Assembly (NCBI GenBank): GCA_040218045.1 | Contig: JAVJQA010000001.1 | Coordinates: 124,001 to 188,000 of the forward strand | Reading direction: 5' to 3' | From: Marinoscillum sp040218045 | GTDB taxonomy: Bacteria; Bacteroidota; Bacteroidia; Cytophagales; Cyclobacteriaceae | DNA length: 64,000 nt | Part shown: positions 1 to 10,009 of the stretch, one piece after another | Layout of the letters: every line of letters begins with the position of its first letter | How positions within the stretch are numbered: the first letter of the stretch is position 1 | Position numbers and translations under genes: made by a program | The notes under the pieces: model-generated | Told to the model about the DNA's origin: nothing | Database searches by the model: none | Seen by the model: the letters and a program-made list of their open reading frames with translations, nothing else

Positions 1-968
1 ATTATCTCACTGACCAATCATTCCAGAAATGGGCAAAAGGAACTGCAAGTATAGCAGAGCATAACTTTTGGAATGATTTTTATGAAAACCATCCTGAGAA
101 GCATGAGCTAATTAGACAAGCCAAAGTTTCGGTTTTAAGTCTTTCACGCACTGAGTCTCAGGTCGATCAGGCGACTATTGAGCTCTCATGGAAAACCGTT
201 GAAGCTAGAATAGACGAGAGCTCCAAAAAACCTATTCAACTTCGAAGATGGATGGCCTATGCTGCAATGATTGTTGCCGTGGCTTCTGCGCTTTTCTTTT
301 TCAAATCTGAGAAAGTTACTTATGTGAGGTATTCGGCTGGTTATGGACAGACCAGCAAAGTCAACTTGTCAGATGGAACACTCATCACACTGAATGCCAA
401 CTCAAGCGTTAAAGTGGCCGCACAATGGGAAGATGGTCCGCGGGAGGTTTGGCTGGAGTCTGGTGAAGCCTTTTTTGAGGTATCAAAAACCAAAGACAAG
501 CAACCTTTCTATGTTTATTCAGATGGTGTGCAGGTGAAGGTGCTAGGGACCGAGTTCAATGTGAACAGGAGGTCTGATGACACCAGGGTAATGCTTAGGG
601 AAGGAAAAGTTCAGGTATCGCATGTCAATGTTCATACCACACTGGTGCCAGGTGAAATGGCCATCGTAAATCCTAGATCTGCTCATATCAATGTAACCTC
701 TGTTGATGTCAGTAAATATGACAGTTGGTTGCGAAACAAGATCATTTTTGAGAATACCAGCCTTAAAGAAGTATCCAAAATTATAGAAGCACACTATGGT
801 GTCACCACTTATTTGGATGAAGCATTGATGAACAGGGAGATTTCCGGAGAGCTCCCAAATGGCAATCTTGAATTGCTGTTGAATGCCATTGAGATCATTC
901 ATGATCTAAATATTACCTACAAAGGTGATCGAGTCACTATTCATGAGAAAATCAGTCAATCCAATTAG
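1..968 (+). CDS. FecR family anti-sigma factor (5' end outside window)
   Basis: The frame is open from base 3 to the stop at 968, so the start lies upstream of the window; the ATG at 252 is internal. The visible N-terminal part has the conserved anti-sigma pattern (FWNDFYENHPE). A single membrane segment near AYAAMIVAVASALFFF is followed by the periplasmic FecR domain (SDGTLITLNANS, LESGEAFFEV, VLGTEFNV, LREGKVQV, PGEMA) and a C-terminal DUF4974-like part (IIFENTSLKEVSKIIEAHYGV). Proteins of this family receive a signal from a TonB-dependent transporter and release a cognate ECF sigma factor. The SusC gene starts 3 bp downstream and carries the STN signalling domain expected for such a partner. 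The sigma factor gene is presumably just upstream and is not visible. Confidence 0.93.
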   Translation, partial: YLTDQSFQKWAKGTASIAEHNFWNDFYENHPEKHELIRQAKVSVLSLSRTESQVDQATIELSWKTVEARIDESSKKPIQLRRWMAYAAMIVAVASALFFFKSEKVTYVRYSAGYGQTSKVNLSDGTLITLNANSSVKVAAQWEDGPREVWLESGEAFFEVSKTKDKQPFYVYSDGVQVKVLGTEFNVNRRSDDTRVMLREGKVQVSHVNVHTTLVPGEMAIVNPRSAHINVTSVDVSKYDSWLRNKIIFENTSLKEVSKIIEAHYGVTTYLDEALMNREISGELPNGNLELLLNAIEIIHDLNITYKGDRVTIHEKISQSN

Positions 969-971
969 CAT

Positions 972-3900
972 ATGAAGCACTTATACCTTTTTATTCTACT
1001 CTTTGGTTTATGCCTGACAGATGCTCTGGCTTATCAAAGCCTGGTACTAAATAATTATCAGGACACTGAGCTGGTAGAGGTGCTTCAAGCCATTCAGGAG
1101 GAAGCTGGAATCAACCTCGTTTATGAACCTTCCCTGGTCAGTGGCATCCATGTAGATCCTTCCATTTTGAAATCAGGGAAAAATGGGAAGGCATTGCTAA
1201 AGGATGCATTGAAGTCTACTGACCTGGAGTTCAGAGAGCTTGGAGACAACACTTATGCTATCATTAAATCCAGGAAAGAAGCATCTACAAATCCGTCACC
1301 TATTCGAATTTCCAAACCTGATGTTATCGTAAAAGGCATTGTGATTTCTTCGGAAGATGACGAACCTATTCCGGGAGTAACAATATTAGAAAAAGGAACT
1401 TCTAACGGGACAGTCACAGATATTGATGGCAATTTTTCACTGGAAGTAAGTTCGGCGGAAGCTATGCTCGTTGTTAGTTCCATTGGATTCAAAACCAGAG
1501 AAGTAGCGGTTGACAATGCTACAACCATAAATATTGAGCTGGTACCAGACGTACAGGAGTTAGGCGAGGTAGTGGTTACGGCGTTAGGTTTGGAGTCTGA
1601 CCGACGCGAACTAGGTTATTCTGTTCAAAACATTGATACAGAGGACCTGTTAAAATCGCGCGAAACAAACATATCGAGTGCCCTCAGTGCGAAGGTGCCG
1701 GGTGTGCAGGTGATCACTTCCTCCGGATCACCCGGGGCATCAGCCTCAGTGAAGATCAGGGGCAACAGGTCTATGAGCCAGGATAACGAGCCACTCTACG
1801 TGATTGATGGAGTGCCTATCAACAACCTCACTGCAGGTAATGGAATTGTTGGAGTGGATGTATCCAACCGTGCCATTGACATCAATCCGAATGACATTGA
1901 GAAAATAACGGTACTGAAAGGGCCTTCAGCTACTGTGCTTTATGGAAGCCGTGGTGCCAATGGCGCCATCATGATCAATACGAAAAGAGGTAAGGTGGGC
2001 AAACCTGTTGTGACATTTAGCTCTGCTTATGGACTCAATGAGGTAAACCAGTTGCCAGCCAGGCAGAACAAGTATGCCCAGGGAAGATACCAGGCAGGTC
2101 AGAGCGTTTACAGGGGGCCTGAGACTGGAGAAACACAATCGTATGGCCCACCGATCAGTGAGCTGGAGTTTGATGGAGATGAGAACTACCCTTATGATCA
2201 AAATGGCAGACTCGTACCAGTAGGGACAGGAAATGGTATGCCGGCCCGGGCGTATGACCTGTATGATGCCTTTTGGGTGAAAGGGCATACTTATGACAAC
2301 AATATTTCAGTAAATGGCGGTACCGAAACGGCCCGATATTATTTCTCTACTGGTCACCTCTTTCAGACAGGTGTGGTGCCAGGTGCTGACTTTGAGCGCA
2401 TCTCTATAAAGTCGAATATTGATGCTAACCTCACCAGTAAATTGAAGGTTGGAATCTCGGCCACCTACATTCACTCAGGAGGAAACAGAGCACTTCGGGG
2501 ATCTAACCTTTCAGGAGTAACAACAGGCGTTTTCAGAACCACACCAACATTTGACATTGGAAATGGAAAGAGAGGATTTGCTGCATCTGATGATCCCGCC
2601 ACGTATTCGTATGGTAACGGCCTCCAACGGAATTTTACAGATAATTATGACAATCCATTTTGGTCAATAAATAAAAATCCCTATGAGGACCATGTCAACA
2701 GGGTGATGGGAAATGTGAACCTGAGCTATAAGATCTTCGATTGGCTTACAGCCAGCTATAAGTTAGGGTTAGATCAATACACGGATAGAAGAGAACAGGC
2801 ATGGGATATCAATTCATCTTCTGAGCCATTGGGCAAAGTCATCCAGTCAACCATTTTCTCCAATGTCATCAACTCAGACTTCTTGTTTCTCATAAGCCAT
2901 GATTTTAAGGACATAGGAATCAACGCTACAGTAGGACAAAATTACTACAATCAAAACCAGTTTAGCCGGGCGTCGGAAGGCAGTATCATGGCTGTTCCCG
3001 GGTTTTATCACATCAGTAATACCTCGCAAATCGCATCAACGGCCAACCAGATTTCTTCAATGGAGTTTTATGGAGTCTTTGCGGATGTTCGGATAAACTA
3101 CCGAGACATGCTGTTTCTCACCCTGTCTGGAAGAAACGACTGGGCTTCATCATTGCCAAGCGGAAACAATTCGTTCTTCTACCCATCAACAAGTATTGCA
3201 TTTGACTTCACGGATGTTTTGGGCTTGTCAGGGTCAAATGTGATGCCCTATGGCAAGTTGAGGGCTTCTTATGGCATGGTTGGCAAAGAAGCACCTCCTT
3301 TTGTAACATTCAACTACTATGGAAGCGCTACCATTGATGGTGATGGCCTGTTAGGGTCTAACAACTTTCCAGCCTTTGGTGTCAATGGGTTTGAGCGGTC
3401 ATCACTCCTCGGAAATAATGAACTCGTTAATGAATTGACCACAACCATTGAGTTTGGAGGAGACTTCAAATTCATTGATGGGAGAGTTGGTTTGGACCTC
3501 ACACTTTACAAGAGCTATACGGATGAACAAATTACCTCTGCTGATATCTCCGCAACCACCGGCTTCACAGCTATCTATGTGAATGCTGGTAGGATTGAGA
3601 ATAAAGGGATCGAAGTAATGCTAAGCACTTCTCTGGTCCGCACAAATAACATCTCATGGGATTTTGACATTGGATTTTACAAGAATGAAAATATAGTTGT
3701 GAAGCTGCCAGCAGACCTTGAGTCCGTCCCACTTGCTTCATTCACTGCCATTTCCTCCGTACTTCGTGAAGGGGAACCTTTTGGGGTTTTGAGTGGCACG
3801 CGGTATCTCAGAAATGAGTTGGGTCAAATGGTGATTGGATCGGATGGCTGGCCTCTCTTTAGTGATACCCAGGACATTATCGGTGATCCAAACCCTGATT

Positions 3901-4442
3901 GGCTAGGGAGTATTCGCAATTCACTTGATGTATACAATGTCCAGTTTTCTTTCCTCTGGGACATCAGGAAAGGTGGTGATGTGTGGAATGGCACCAAAGG
4001 ATTTATGGATTACCTGGGAACCTCAAAGGAATCAGGAGACCTGAGGGAGGTAACGGGTTATGTCTTTGATGGAGTTACCACAGAAGGCCAGCCAAATACT
4101 GTCCCCGTGGATTTTGCGAACCCTGAAAAGGGCATAATCAAGTGGAGGAGAGCAGGATCTAATCTTGGTTTGGCAGAAGACAATATTGAAGATGCCTCAT
4201 GGGTGAGGTTAAGAGAAGTTACGCTGGGTTACAACTTCGGGTCCGGGCCATTGAAAAACAACAAGGTGCTTCAAACCCTCGAATTGTCAGCTTATGGGCG
4301 GAACCTGCTCCTTTTCACACAATATAAGGGTGTAGATCCCGAAACCAACCTTCGTGGACCGAGTAACGCTCAGGGATGGGATTATTTCAACTTACCGGGT
4401 AGCAGGTCTTATGGTATTTCACTTAAAGCAGTATTGAAATGA
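972..4442 (+). CDS. SusC/RagA family TonB-linked outer membrane transporter with STN domain
   Basis: A 1156-residue TonB-dependent transporter. After a signal peptide (cleavage near DALAYQ) there is an STN (secretin/TonB short N-terminal) domain at about residues 30-95, a carboxypeptidase-regulatory-like domain at about 118-192 (VKGIVISSEDDEPIPGV, GTVTDIDGNFSL), the plug with the SusC signature (SALSAKVPGVQV, VKIRGNRS, PLYVIDGVPI, VLKGPSATVLYGSRGANG) at about 200-340, and a long beta-barrel. SusC proteins import oligomers captured by their SusD lid, powered by TonB. The STN domain fits signalling to the FecR protein encoded 3 bp upstream. The stop overlaps the susD start in an ATGA, so the two are translationally coupled. 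The substrate cannot be told from sequence; the downstream peptidase hints at peptides. Confidence 0.95.
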   Translation: MKHLYLFILLFGLCLTDALAYQSLVLNNYQDTELVEVLQAIQEEAGINLVYEPSLVSGIHVDPSILKSGKNGKALLKDALKSTDLEFRELGDNTYAIIKSRKEASTNPSPIRISKPDVIVKGIVISSEDDEPIPGVTILEKGTSNGTVTDIDGNFSLEVSSAEAMLVVSSIGFKTREVAVDNATTINIELVPDVQELGEVVVTALGLESDRRELGYSVQNIDTEDLLKSRETNISSALSAKVPGVQVITSSGSPGASASVKIRGNRSMSQDNEPLYVIDGVPINNLTAGNGIVGVDVSNRAIDINPNDIEKITVLKGPSATVLYGSRGANGAIMINTKRGKVGKPVVTFSSAYGLNEVNQLPARQNKYAQGRYQAGQSVYRGPETGETQSYGPPISELEFDGDENYPYDQNGRLVPVGTGNGMPARAYDLYDAFWVKGHTYDNNISVNGGTETARYYFSTGHLFQTGVVPGADFERISIKSNIDANLTSKLKVGISATYIHSGGNRALRGSNLSGVTTGVFRTTPTFDIGNGKRGFAASDDPATYSYGNGLQRNFTDNYDNPFWSINKNPYEDHVNRVMGNVNLSYKIFDWLTASYKLGLDQYTDRREQAWDINSSSEPLGKVIQSTIFSNVINSDFLFLISHDFKDIGINATVGQNYYNQNQFSRASEGSIMAVPGFYHISNTSQIASTANQISSMEFYGVFADVRINYRDMLFLTLSGRNDWASSLPSGNNSFFYPSTSIAFDFTDVLGLSGSNVMPYGKLRASYGMVGKEAPPFVTFNYYGSATIDGDGLLGSNNFPAFGVNGFERSSLLGNNELVNELTTTIEFGGDFKFIDGRVGLDLTLYKSYTDEQITSADISATTGFTAIYVNAGRIENKGIEVMLSTSLVRTNNISWDFDIGFYKNENIVVKLPADLESVPLASFTAISSVLREGEPFGVLSGTRYLRNELGQMVIGSDGWPLFSDTQDIIGDPNPDWLGSIRNSLDVYNVQFSFLWDIRKGGDVWNGTKGFMDYLGTSKESGDLREVTGYVFDGVTTEGQPNTVPVDFANPEKGIIKWRRAGSNLGLAEDNIEDASWVRLREVTLGYNFGSGPLKNNKVLQTLELSAYGRNLLLFTQYKGVDPETNLRGPSNAQGWDYFNLPGSRSYGISLKAVLK

Positions 4443-5848
4443 AAAATCTAAAGGCAATTTCGAGAGGATTATTGATTGGGTTTCTCATTGTGATCTCTTC
4501 TTGTGATTTTGGAGACACCAATGTGGACCCCTCAAGACTGGATGACGTGCCAGTGTCGCAACTACTACCTGTAGCACAAGCACAGACCGCTCGAAATCTC
4601 GGATCTATCGGAGCGCGAATTTCAGGGGTGGTCGTACAGCATTTTGAAGGCATTAGTGCGCAGCCTCTTGCTTATAACTCTTACATACTCGATGAGAATT
4701 CGCTGGATGACTATTGGAGGGGTGGGCTCTATGCGGGCGCCATGAAGGATTGTGCCATTCTTATAGAAAAAGGCAAGTCACAGGATATTCCGTATTATGT
4801 GGGCATTGGAAAAGTCTTAATGGCCATTAACTTAAATATTGCCACCACATTTTGGGGTGATGTCCCTTATGCTGAAGCCTTTCAGGCGCAGGGGAATCTG
4901 AAACCTACCTATGATGGGCAGGAAGCAATATATGGATCCATTCAAGCCCTGCTTGATGAAGCACTGGATGCCTTCAATGCAGATCCTGGGGAAGTTAACC
5001 CGGGAGCTGATGACTTGATCTTTGGAGGTCAGCGATCCAGATGGATCGCCACTGCACGAGCACTCAAGGCAAGATATTACATGCATTTATCTAAAAGAGA
5101 TCCTGACGCTTCTGGTAAAGCACTCGAAATTCTAAAGAATGGCACTATTTCAGCCAACTCAAACCAGCCGTCATTTCCTTTTGGGCCAATTGAAAATGAA
5201 GCGAATCCTATTGCCTTTTTTGGTTTGGCACGACCCAATCAATTGGGGATGAACCCGTTCTTTCTGGAGCTGTTGAATGCCTCAAATGATCCGCGGAAAG
5301 CACTGTTCACCAAGGTCGATAGAGGTACTCAAGCGATTTATGTTAAGGGTGACAATTCTCTCTATTGGGGTCGCTTTGAGAGCCCAATGCCGCTCATCAG
5401 CTTTAGTGAACTCTTGTTTATCCGGGCTGAAGCCAATTTGAGGCTTAACATCCTCACTTTGGCACAAACCAATCTTGATAATGCCATCCGTGCCAATATG
5501 GAACAAGTGGGTGTTTCTGAAGCGCATATCACTACCTACCTCACCAACCTCCCCGAGCTATCAACACTGACAGACCAGGAAGCTCGACTAAAGATGATCA
5601 TTGAAGAAAAATACAAGTCAATGTTCTGCCAGGGAACACTGGAGGCCTGGGTAGATTATCGGAGAACCGGCTACCCTGAATTAACCCCAGCCCCAGATGC
5701 AAGTGAAAGTTTCAATCCTAGCAAGATTGTGCCTCAGCGCTATCTATACCCGATTAGCGAACGCAACACCAACCGAGAAAATATGACTACCGCTATGGAG
5801 CAACAGGGAGGTCACCTCCTTGATCAAACGCTTTGGGCTTTTCAATAA
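4439..5848 (+). CDS. SusD/RagB-like outer membrane lipoprotein
   Basis: A 469-residue lipoprotein: the signal peptide ends in a lipobox (IVISSC) and is followed by acidic residues (DFGD), a Bacteroidota surface-export context. The body has SusD-type features: the alpha-helical TPR-like scaffold, a segment reading MAINLNIATTFWGDVPYAEAF, and a C-terminal EEKYKSMFCQGTLEAWVDYRRTGYP motif typical of the SusD-like_2 branch, which is somewhat shorter than classical SusD. It should act as the substrate-binding lid over the SusC barrel. The start codon overlaps the susC stop by 4 bp. The next gene begins 27 bp downstream. Confidence 0.93.
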   Translation: MKNLKAISRGLLIGFLIVISSCDFGDTNVDPSRLDDVPVSQLLPVAQAQTARNLGSIGARISGVVVQHFEGISAQPLAYNSYILDENSLDDYWRGGLYAGAMKDCAILIEKGKSQDIPYYVGIGKVLMAINLNIATTFWGDVPYAEAFQAQGNLKPTYDGQEAIYGSIQALLDEALDAFNADPGEVNPGADDLIFGGQRSRWIATARALKARYYMHLSKRDPDASGKALEILKNGTISANSNQPSFPFGPIENEANPIAFFGLARPNQLGMNPFFLELLNASNDPRKALFTKVDRGTQAIYVKGDNSLYWGRFESPMPLISFSELLFIRAEANLRLNILTLAQTNLDNAIRANMEQVGVSEAHITTYLTNLPELSTLTDQEARLKMIIEEKYKSMFCQGTLEAWVDYRRTGYPELTPAPDASESFNPSKIVPQRYLYPISERNTNRENMTTAMEQQGGHLLDQTLWAFQ

Positions 5849-5875
5849 TTCTGAAACTACTCTAAATCAATAGAT

Positions 5876-8800
5876 ATGAAAAACATCAACATCACTAAAA
5901 CCGCATTGAGGAATTGTCTGGTTCTCTGTGCATTAATGATAGGTACTTGTACTGCTACCTATGGTCAGTTGATTATCAATGAAGTTTTGGCTGATCCAGC
6001 GTCAGATGCACCAGGTGATGCCAATGGTGATGGCACAAGAAGTGCTTCCGACGATGAGTTCATCGAATTTGTAAATATTGGTACATCACCACTGGATGTT
6101 TCTGGCTGGCAGGTTCTGGATACCAATTCACAGGTGCTAGTCAGGCACATATTCCCTGATAACACGATTATTCCGGCAAGAAAGGCACTTGTTTTATTTG
6201 GGGGTGGCACACCTACTGGGGATTTTGGAGGAAGCATTGTTCAAACAGCGTCCTCAGGTTCACTTGGGATTAGCAATACAAGCGAAATGTTGATGGTTGT
6301 AAATGTGGCGGAGGATACCGTAATTCTATTGGGTTGGGATGATTTTAACAACGATATGGCTTGGACAAGATCTCCCGAACTGACTGGTTCGTATTTAGGT
6401 CATTCTAGTGTGAAGGCGGAGGTGCTGTTCTCGCCAGGTACAAAAGCCGATGGAGCAGCTTTTACTTTTGACCTATTGGTGATCAATGAGGTCTTGGCTG
6501 ATCCTGCTGCTGATGCACCGGGAGATGCCAATGGTGATGGAACCAGAAGTGCCTCCGATGATGAGTTTATTGAATTTGTGAATATGGGCACTTCATCCCT
6601 CGATGTTTCCGGATGGCAGATTTTGGATACCAACTCCCAGGTTTTGGTAAGACACGTATTTCCAGAAGAATCTGTTATCCCCCCCATGGGCGTTTTGGTG
6701 GTGTTTGGAGGAGGTACTCCTACCGGAGATTTTGGTGGAAGCATGGTACAAACAGCCTCATCGGGATCATTGGGTCTTAGCAATGCAGATGAGATGCTGA
6801 TGATCGTAGATGGAGAGGAAGATACGATCATTCAATTGGGATATCTTGATTGGAACGGGGATGCTTCGTTCGTAAGATCACCAGAGTATATTGGAGATTT
6901 TGCCCTGCACTCAACTGTAGAGGCATCAGGTGGTGCGCTTTTTTCACCGGGCACTAAGACTGATGGTGGTAGTTTCGTTTTTGATCAACTGGTCATCAAT
7001 GAGGTTCTCGCTGATCCAGCCAACGATGCACCCGGAGATGCCAATGGAGACGGCATCAGGTCTGCCTCCGATGATGAGTTCATCGAGTTTGTCAATAAAG
7101 GTCTCACTGACCTGGATATAAGTGGTTGGCAAATACTGGATACCAACTCACAGGTGTTGGTACGTCATGTCTTCCCTGACCATTCAGTGATCCCGGCCGG
7201 AAAGGCATTGGTGGTGTTTGGTGGAGGTGTGCCTACAGGGGATTTTGGGGGTAGCATTGTTCAGTTGGCTTCCACAGGCTCCCTGGGTATAAGTAATACA
7301 AGCGAAGAGCTCAGAGTGGTCAACTTCACACTTGATACCCTAATCATCCTTGGTTATGCTGACTTTAACAGTGACATGTCACATACACGGGATCCGGATA
7401 TCACTGGTGAATTTGTGCAACACTCCACCGCCAATGGTTCTGCAGGTGCTCTCTTCTCTCCCGGCAAGAGAGTCGACGGTTCTCCGTTTGAAGCGGACGG
7501 TCTTAAGCTGGTAGTCAATGAGGTCCTCGCTGATCCAGCCAACGATGCACCTGGTGATGCCAATGGTGATGGTACAAGGTCAGCCTCCGATGATGAATTT
7601 ATTGAATTTGTGAACAAAGGCGCTGTGGAACTGGATATTTCAGGATGGCAAGTTCTTGATACCAACTCTCAGCTTTTAGTAAGACATATATTCCCTGATA
7701 ACACGATTATCCCTCCAGGTGGTGCTTTGGTTGTTTTTGGGGGAGGTACACCCGCAGGGACTTTCGGCAATAGCATCGTCCAAACCGCATCATCCGGAAC
7801 TTTGGGCATAAGTAATAGCAGCGAACAGCTTTTGATTGTTGATGGAAATGAGGATACTGTAATTGTGGTAAACATTCCAGACTGGGGAACAGACGAATCT
7901 TATACCTTGAACCCTGACATTATTGGAAGCAATTATGTGGGTCATTCTGGTGCGGGTGGATCAGGTGGAGCTTTGTTTTCACCTGGAACCAGAGTGGATG
8001 GCTCATTTTTTATTGTGCCCGATGCAACGATCGTTCAGTTTCTGGCAGGAGGTGTAGGGGCAAAAGAAGGGGATGGATCCTTTGAAATAGAAGTGAGCAT
8101 CACAGCACCTAGTGCTTCGGTTGCAACTACTGTGGAATTAGCGCTGACTACAGGCGATCCTGCTCAGCTAGATGGTTACACCACTACTACATTGACCTTT
8201 GCCGCTGGGAGTAGCGAAAGTCAGTCTGTAACAATCAACATCACTGATGACGATGTGGTGGAACCAACAGACACTTTGGTTTTTGTGCTTCAAAATGTTG
8301 CTGGTGGTGAAGGAGCTGTTTTAGGTGAGGGATTTACTTTCATGCTTATTCTTTCTGATAATGATTTCGCCGCTACCACTCTGGTGATCAATGAATTTCT
8401 GGCCTGGCCAGCTGGTCAGGATGGCAGTACAGAAGTGCCGCCGGTTGATGCCAACGGAGACGGAGTGGCACATTTTGAGGATGACGAATTTATAGAATTT
8501 GTAAACTCAGGCACAAACGACATAGACATCAGTGGATGGAAGGTTTATGATGAAGTTACCGGAAATGATCCATTGAGACATGTTTTTCCTGATGGTACTG
8601 TAATCAACCCCGGTGGAGCTTTGGTGGTGTTTGGCGGTGGAAATCCAACTGGTGAGTTTGGTGGAAGTCCTACTATGATTGCTTCACAAGCCAATCAAGG
8701 CCTTGGTATGACCAACAGTGGCGATGCGATCATTGTTAAGAATGCCAGCGACGAAACTGTTATCGAATTTCCTTTCGGTCAGCAGGTTAGATCGACATCA

Positions 8801-10009
8801 ATAACCCTGAGTCCGGATATTACAGGCTCACCAGTGGAGCATCCACTTCTCAATGAGCTGAATATTTCTCCAGGAACTAAGATTGACGGAAGTCCATTTG
8901 AAATTCCAACACGAACTGAAGTTAAATTTGCTGTTGCAGGTGGTGGGATCAACGAGACAGGTGGGTCTTACCAAATAGCTCTTGCAATCACCAGACCGTC
9001 TGATATAGCCAGTACTACGGCAAGGGTGATTTTGACAAGCATAGGCGCTGAAGGAGACCTTACCTTCACTACTCAGTTAGTCACTTTTGCTGCAGGAAGT
9101 TCGGATAACAAATCTGTTTCTGTGACTATTTTAAATGATAGTGAAGTGGAAGGAGATGAACTGTTTATATTCAAAATTGATAGTGTTGGAGGAGGAGAAA
9201 ATGGTGCGATCGGCTCTCCATCCACGTTTGAGTTGGCCGTAGTTGATGATGACGCATCACTCATTTTCAATGAAGTATTTGCTTCCCCGTCTGGCAACTC
9301 CGGTGATGCCAACAATGATGGAGAGGTAAGTGCAGTCCAGGATGAGTTTATTGAATTGATAAATACTTCCGAAGAAACCATGGACATGAGTGGCTGGACG
9401 TTTGAGGATGCAAGTGGTGTCAGGCACGTGTTTGATGCAAATACCAAATTATCCCCGGGTACGGCTATGGTAGTTTTTGGAGGTGGTGTCCCGGTCGGTT
9501 TCGCCAATATCAACTTCCAGTTGGCCAGTTCTCAGGACCTGAGCTTGGATGATATGGGAGATTCATTGACTATTTATAATACTAGTGGCCAACTGATGGC
9601 AAGAACTATTTATGGAGCTTTAGCTGGAAGTGGGCAGTCAATTACACGCGATCCGGACATTACTGGTGGGTTTGTGCTCCATAGCTCAGTGGCTGGTGTT
9701 GACGCTTTGTTTTCACCGGGGACCAGAACCAATGGATCTCCGTTTGCAAGTACAATTTTAGGACTGAACCCGAACAAGGCACATATCTACCCTAACCCTG
9801 TTCAGGAATGGTTAAGTGTTTCTGCTGAAGAAGCCGCTAGCATATCGTTCTATGCACTCAATGGAGGCGTGATTTCGAAGATTGATTTAAATGAGAAAAA
9901 GAGCTCCAGATTGGATGTATCCAACTTTCCTAAGGGATTGTATCTCTATGAGATAATTTCCAAAGACGGAATAGTCCTCGAGAAAGGGAAGGTTATATTT
10001 ACCAAATGA
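5876..10009 (+). CDS. Giant secreted protein with six lamin-tail domains, Calx-beta domains and T9SS sorting signal
   Basis: 1377 residues. A signal peptide (cleavage near TATYGQ) precedes lamin-tail (LTD) domains starting near residues 31, 201, 372, 546, 836 and 1129. The first four are about 170 residues long and nearly identical at their starts (VINEVLADPA, then DEFIEFVN). Two Calx-beta-like domains lie at about 715-825 and 1015-1125, both ending in an acidic DDD or DND stretch. Each LTD contains an inserted acidic loop (DANGDGTRSASDDEF or a variant) that resembles a calcium-binding dockerin/EF-hand loop. The C-terminal 75 residues are a type A T9SS sorting domain (YPNPVQEW, SNFPKGLYLYEI), so the protein is probably secreted and surface-anchored. 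The role is unknown; LTD and Calx-beta domains suggest adhesion or a scaffold. The stop overlaps the next start by 4 bp. Confidence 0.9.
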   Translation: MKNINITKTALRNCLVLCALMIGTCTATYGQLIINEVLADPASDAPGDANGDGTRSASDDEFIEFVNIGTSPLDVSGWQVLDTNSQVLVRHIFPDNTIIPARKALVLFGGGTPTGDFGGSIVQTASSGSLGISNTSEMLMVVNVAEDTVILLGWDDFNNDMAWTRSPELTGSYLGHSSVKAEVLFSPGTKADGAAFTFDLLVINEVLADPAADAPGDANGDGTRSASDDEFIEFVNMGTSSLDVSGWQILDTNSQVLVRHVFPEESVIPPMGVLVVFGGGTPTGDFGGSMVQTASSGSLGLSNADEMLMIVDGEEDTIIQLGYLDWNGDASFVRSPEYIGDFALHSTVEASGGALFSPGTKTDGGSFVFDQLVINEVLADPANDAPGDANGDGIRSASDDEFIEFVNKGLTDLDISGWQILDTNSQVLVRHVFPDHSVIPAGKALVVFGGGVPTGDFGGSIVQLASTGSLGISNTSEELRVVNFTLDTLIILGYADFNSDMSHTRDPDITGEFVQHSTANGSAGALFSPGKRVDGSPFEADGLKLVVNEVLADPANDAPGDANGDGTRSASDDEFIEFVNKGAVELDISGWQVLDTNSQLLVRHIFPDNTIIPPGGALVVFGGGTPAGTFGNSIVQTASSGTLGISNSSEQLLIVDGNEDTVIVVNIPDWGTDESYTLNPDIIGSNYVGHSGAGGSGGALFSPGTRVDGSFFIVPDATIVQFLAGGVGAKEGDGSFEIEVSITAPSASVATTVELALTTGDPAQLDGYTTTTLTFAAGSSESQSVTINITDDDVVEPTDTLVFVLQNVAGGEGAVLGEGFTFMLILSDNDFAATTLVINEFLAWPAGQDGSTEVPPVDANGDGVAHFEDDEFIEFVNSGTNDIDISGWKVYDEVTGNDPLRHVFPDGTVINPGGALVVFGGGNPTGEFGGSPTMIASQANQGLGMTNSGDAIIVKNASDETVIEFPFGQQVRSTSITLSPDITGSPVEHPLLNELNISPGTKIDGSPFEIPTRTEVKFAVAGGGINETGGSYQIALAITRPSDIASTTARVILTSIGAEGDLTFTTQLVTFAAGSSDNKSVSVTILNDSEVEGDELFIFKIDSVGGGENGAIGSPSTFELAVVDDDASLIFNEVFASPSGNSGDANNDGEVSAVQDEFIELINTSEETMDMSGWTFEDASGVRHVFDANTKLSPGTAMVVFGGGVPVGFANINFQLASSQDLSLDDMGDSLTIYNTSGQLMARTIYGALAGSGQSITRDPDITGGFVLHSSVAGVDALFSPGTRTNGSPFASTILGLNPNKAHIYPNPVQEWLSVSAEEAASISFYALNGGVISKIDLNEKKSSRLDVSNFPKGLYLYEIISKDGIVLEKGKVIFTK

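Noticed and set aside
5965..7875. Several long minus-strand frames opposite the lamin-tail gene
   Set aside because: Shadows of the repeated plus-strand domain; the same antisense peptide recurs with each repeat.
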